64,000 nt of DNA from Bacillota bacterium (GTDB taxonomy: Bacteria > Bacillota > Clostridia > Christensenellales > Aristaeellaceae). The stretch covers positions 62,001 through 126,000 of the forward strand of contig JAEZHM010000081.1 in the NCBI GenBank assembly GCA_023416585.1, in the 5' to 3' direction. Positions 61,753-64,000 of this stretch are shown here, piece after piece (position 1 is the first letter of the stretch; every line of letters starts with the position of its first letter). A model generated the notes under the pieces. That model had not been told where the DNA came from and searched no databases. It saw only the letters and a program-made list of their open reading frames with translations. The translations under genes and the position numbers were made by a program.

Positions 61753-62364
61753 ATGGATTGTGTTGTAAGGAAAAATACTGAACGCAATATTCTCTTTGAA
61801 AGATGGATGGGCGAATACGGCACCGCAATGCTGCGTATATGCATCATCTATCTTTTTGATGTCAAGCTAGCCGAAAGGGCAATGCAGAACACCTTTCTCA
61901 AAGCGTACCATTATATGGACCAGCTTGTGGGAAAAGGGACGATGAGTGAAAAAGCGCTTTTGATGCGCATTGCCATACATACCTTAAGAAAATATAGGCG
62001 CATCAGCCGGCTTCGTACCATAGGCAGACATAAAGCTGTGGAGCAGCCTGATTTCTCTTTGGTTGAATTGGCGGAACAAAAGAAGGTTATGTTTCAGGCG
62101 ATTATGGAGTTGCCTGCAAAGCAAAAAGAAGTCTTGCTTTTATCCCACTATCAGGATATGGCCATAGAGTATGTAGATGCGATCCTTCACCTTTCCAAAT
62201 CCATTGTACAATACAGGCTGAAAACAGCAATAGAAAAGATACGGTCGAAACTAGCTTTTATTTGCTTCTACGAGAAATACTGGCAAGAAATCACCAGTAT
62301 TTCCCGTCTATATATTGTCAGGATGCTTGCGGTTTATCAGGATGATAAGTCAATGGCGTTTTGA
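61753..62364 (+). CDS. ECF-like RNA polymerase sigma factor (divergent)
   Basis: 203 residues; GGTGG before the ATG. Region 2-like part about 15-80 (AMQNTFLKAYHYMDQL, then ALLMRIAIHTLRKYRRI, standing for the W-L-x-x-I-A-x-N-x-x-x-D/R stretch). Region 4 about 110-165: AIMELPAKQKEVLLLSHYQD, then AILHLSKSIVQYRLKTAIEK. An atypical 40-residue tail follows. No anti-sigma gene is adjacent; the next gene, 35 nt on, encodes a secreted SH3 protein. Likely regulates envelope genes nearby; target promoters not identified. Confidence 0.75.
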   Translation: MDCVVRKNTERNILFERWMGEYGTAMLRICIIYLFDVKLAERAMQNTFLKAYHYMDQLVGKGTMSEKALLMRIAIHTLRKYRRISRLRTIGRHKAVEQPDFSLVELAEQKKVMFQAIMELPAKQKEVLLLSHYQDMAIEYVDAILHLSKSIVQYRLKTAIEKIRSKLAFICFYEKYWQEITSISRLYIVRMLAVYQDDKSMAF

Positions 62365-62399
62365 CTAAGCCGCATTTGATATGGGGAAGGGAGTATACC

Positions 62400-63365
62400 A
62401 TGAAAAAGAAAATTATTTCGTTGATTCTGCTATTTGCCTTGATGGCATGTGTAAGCAATGGTCTGGCGCTTGGAACTGACTATGGGACAGCTATTGTTGA
62501 TGGACAGAATGCAGACCGGGTCCATCTTAGAGTTAGCGCATCCTCAGGATCAAATTCGATGGGCCTTTACTTCACAGGCACAGAGGTCCAGTGCAAATCT
62601 GACCCTAAAGAAGAATGGGTGAAGGTCACTATTGGCAGCCAGACGGGATACATGAAATCCGAGTTTTTGTACCGGGGGACAAATCCGGGCAGCGTCCGGT
62701 CCAAACAGCCGACGGCGACGGTGAGTAACATAAAGGCGGGCAGCTGGGTAAACTTGCGCTCCGAACCATCTCTTCGCGGGGCGGTTGCAGGAAAAGTCTA
62801 TAAAGGCAATAAAGTCACTGTACTTGGTGAGACCGCCAGCAACTGGTACTATATCAAGACAGGCAGTCAATACGGATATATGATGTCTGGCTATCTGTCG
62901 GTCAGCAAATCATCTGCGAATACGCCGGAAAACTATGGAACGGCTGTTATAGACGGTCGGAATTCAGACCGTGTCCATTTAAGAGTTAGCGCATCCTCAG
63001 GATCAAGTTCGTTGGGCCTTTACTTCACGGGCACAAAGGTACTGTGTAAATCTGACCCTGACAAAGATTGGGTGAAGGTTATTGTCGGCAGCCAGACGGG
63101 TTACATGAAATCCGAGTATTTGTATCGTGGATCCAATCCAAGTAGTGTCCGTCCCAAACAGCCGACAGCGATGGTGAAAAACATAAAGGCGGGCAGCTGG
63201 GTAAACTTGCGTGGCGAACCAACCCTTCGTGGAGCAGTCGCGGGAAAAATCTATAAAGGGGATGTGGTCACTGTACTCGGTGAGACCGTCAGCAACTGGT
63301 ACTATGTTAAGGCAGACGATCAATACGGATATATCATGTCTGACTATCTGTCCATTGGATCATAA
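62400..63365 (+). CDS. Secreted protein with four SH3b domains in a duplicated pair
   Basis: 321 residues from the ATG at 62400 (GGGAAGGGAG upstream). N-terminal signal with either a LMAC lipobox-like site or an LALG peptidase I site. Two copies of a 151-residue unit, each with two SH3b domains: VHLRVSASSGSNSMGLYFTG and WVNLRSEPSLRGAVAGKVYK in copy 1, nearly the same in copy 2. No catalytic domain, so it is a wall-binding or scaffold protein. Terminator at 63446. Confidence 0.82.
   Translation: MKKKIISLILLFALMACVSNGLALGTDYGTAIVDGQNADRVHLRVSASSGSNSMGLYFTGTEVQCKSDPKEEWVKVTIGSQTGYMKSEFLYRGTNPGSVRSKQPTATVSNIKAGSWVNLRSEPSLRGAVAGKVYKGNKVTVLGETASNWYYIKTGSQYGYMMSGYLSVSKSSANTPENYGTAVIDGRNSDRVHLRVSASSGSSSLGLYFTGTKVLCKSDPDKDWVKVIVGSQTGYMKSEYLYRGSNPSSVRPKQPTAMVKNIKAGSWVNLRGEPTLRGAVAGKIYKGDVVTVLGETVSNWYYVKADDQYGYIMSDYLSIGS
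62481..63365 (+). repeat. 453-bp tandem duplication inside the SH3 gene
   Basis: The unit from 62481 repeats from 62934, period 453 bp (151 codons). Long identical stretches, such as around the AGAGTTAGCGCATCCTCAGG segment in both, point to recent duplication or gene conversion. Confidence 0.85.
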
Positions 63366-63445
63366 CCCCAGGGCTCTTTCATGCGGTGGCTATAAGACTG
63401 CCAGCTATTCGCATTCGTGCACCTTTTAGAAATAATATATATAAA

Positions 63446-63481
63446 GGCACCGTTTCGCAAAGCCGAAGCGGCGCCTTTTTT
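63446..63481 (+). terminator. Terminator after the four-SH3 gene
   Basis: GGCACCGTTTCG/CGAAGCGGCGCC stem (one mismatch, one G-T) followed by six T. Confidence 0.85.
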
Positions 63482-63520
63482 CATGTGGTAATAAAAAACA
63501 AGGAGAACATATGTGGTTGA

Positions 63521-64000
63521 TTATCTGTGCGCCGCGTTGATCTCTTCAATTTGAGCGACCCTGATTACCGGCCCGCATGCTGCGCACGGGTCCAAATCAG
63601 CGTACTTAGAACTTTCCAGCTCACCGTATGTGAAGGCTGTCAGGGGCAGGTACTTCTCCCGCACATCCGGGCAGTCAGCGACGCTGTGGTAATACTGCCC
63701 GCCAACCGGATTGTGATATAAAGGTGTATTGCTGCCTGGTATGGGAAGCTGCCGGCCTTTGTAATCCTCCCAAATGAGCACTTTCGTGTTCACCTTAAGG
63801 TTTTTCCAAAGCCAGGCCATATTGACGCTGTCAGGATTCTTCTTGCGCTGTACGCGAACGCAGCCATGGCTTGCCTTGAAACCAAGCTTAGGTTCGGTTT
63901 TTTCGAAGTATTTGCTGCCGTCGGCGGCGATCACATAAGGTACCTGATGAATATAATTGCCATTGTTGAAACGCAAACCCATATCACAAAGCAAATTCTC
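63521..64000 (-). CDS. L,D-transpeptidase (YkuD), 5' end beyond right edge
   Basis: About 159 C-terminal residues are visible; the frame is open to the edge. YkuD catalytic motif FKASHGCVRVQRKKNPDSVN with the nucleophile Cys, preceded by IHQVPYVIAADGSKYFE. A C-terminal extension of about 95 residues follows, with a Cys-containing DLDPCAACGP segment not usual in YkuD proteins and possibly a small zinc-ribbon-like or disulfide motif. Family members make 3-3 crosslinks or attach proteins to peptidoglycan. Fits the SH3 wall-binding neighbours. Confidence 0.85.
   Translation of the reverse strand, partial: ENLLCDMGLRFNNGNYIHQVPYVIAADGSKYFEKTEPKLGFKASHGCVRVQRKKNPDSVNMAWLWKNLKVNTKVLIWEDYKGRQLPIPGSNTPLYHNPVGGQYYHSVADCPDVREKYLPLTAFTYGELESSKYADLDPCAACGPVIRVAQIEEINAAHR

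Noticed and set aside
1..64000. CRISPR arrays, tRNA genes, rRNA, prophage or intact insertion sequences
   Set aside because: No short regular repeats with spacers, no tRNA T-loop pattern, no transposase or phage proteins found on either strand.

Overview
The window looks like chromosomal DNA from an anaerobic, fermentative, spore-forming member of the Clostridia. The pointers are moderately high GC, dipicolinate synthase genes (dpaA/dpaB), strong AGGAGG ribosome sites, a classical infC-rpmI-rplT cluster with a leader attenuator, and a carbohydrate-dominated gene set. Placement near Christensenellales or Aristaeella-like lineages is only an impression from protein style. I see no tRNA, rRNA, CRISPR array, phage or intact insertion sequence.

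Layout. (1) 1-7715, minus strand: a plant-glycan locus with an ArsR-type regulator, GH2 enzyme, solute-binding protein, two MalFG-type permeases, a membrane acyltransferase and a secreted GH43 enzyme cut by the left edge. (2) 7855-14374, minus: a heavy-metal/cupredoxin membrane fusion, metY, an unrecognised secreted protein, a GNAT and a DUF2156 protein. (3) 14505-24420: secreted GH9 cellulase and a LacI regulator on the minus strand, divergent from an LplBC-type permease pair, a binding protein and a GH2 beta-galactosidase on the plus strand. (4) 24559-35612: an orphan 550-residue protein, rplT-rpmI-infC, dpaB-dpaA, a 2H phosphoesterase, GNAT, Nudix, GH65 phosphorylase, GT1 glycosyltransferase and rpiB. 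(5) 35942-44210: yebC, a DUF3298 protein, ftsK/spoIIIE, a decayed D-aminoacylase, a methyltransferase, and AraC divergent from an MFS transporter. (6) 44289-54426, minus: a locus with NamZ-like exo-N-acetylmuramidase, PIG-L deacetylase, oxidoreductase, GNAT, a third ABC importer, a second ArsR-type regulator and a TIM-barrel protein; I predict peptidoglycan-fragment use. (7) 54704-58741, minus: a MarR-controlled heterodimeric ABC exporter in which one subunit is split by an in-frame amber codon. (8) 58868-64000: an ECF sigma remnant, a membrane-anchored binding protein, two secreted SH3 proteins, an ECF-like sigma factor and an L,D-transpeptidase cut by the right edge.

How it works together. 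Each of the three sugar importers has two permeases and a binding protein but no ATPase, so a shared ATPase elsewhere is implied. None of the three binding proteins has a lipobox cysteine, and each gene is followed by a stable stem-loop. The GH2, GH65 and NamZ enzymes lack signal peptides, so import followed by cytoplasmic cleavage is the common theme; GH9 and GH43 act outside. The most unusual items are the two paralogous regulators that join an ArsR-like winged helix to a large C-terminal domain, each next to a glycan importer, and the operator-like repeats at the glycan, exporter and metY promoters.
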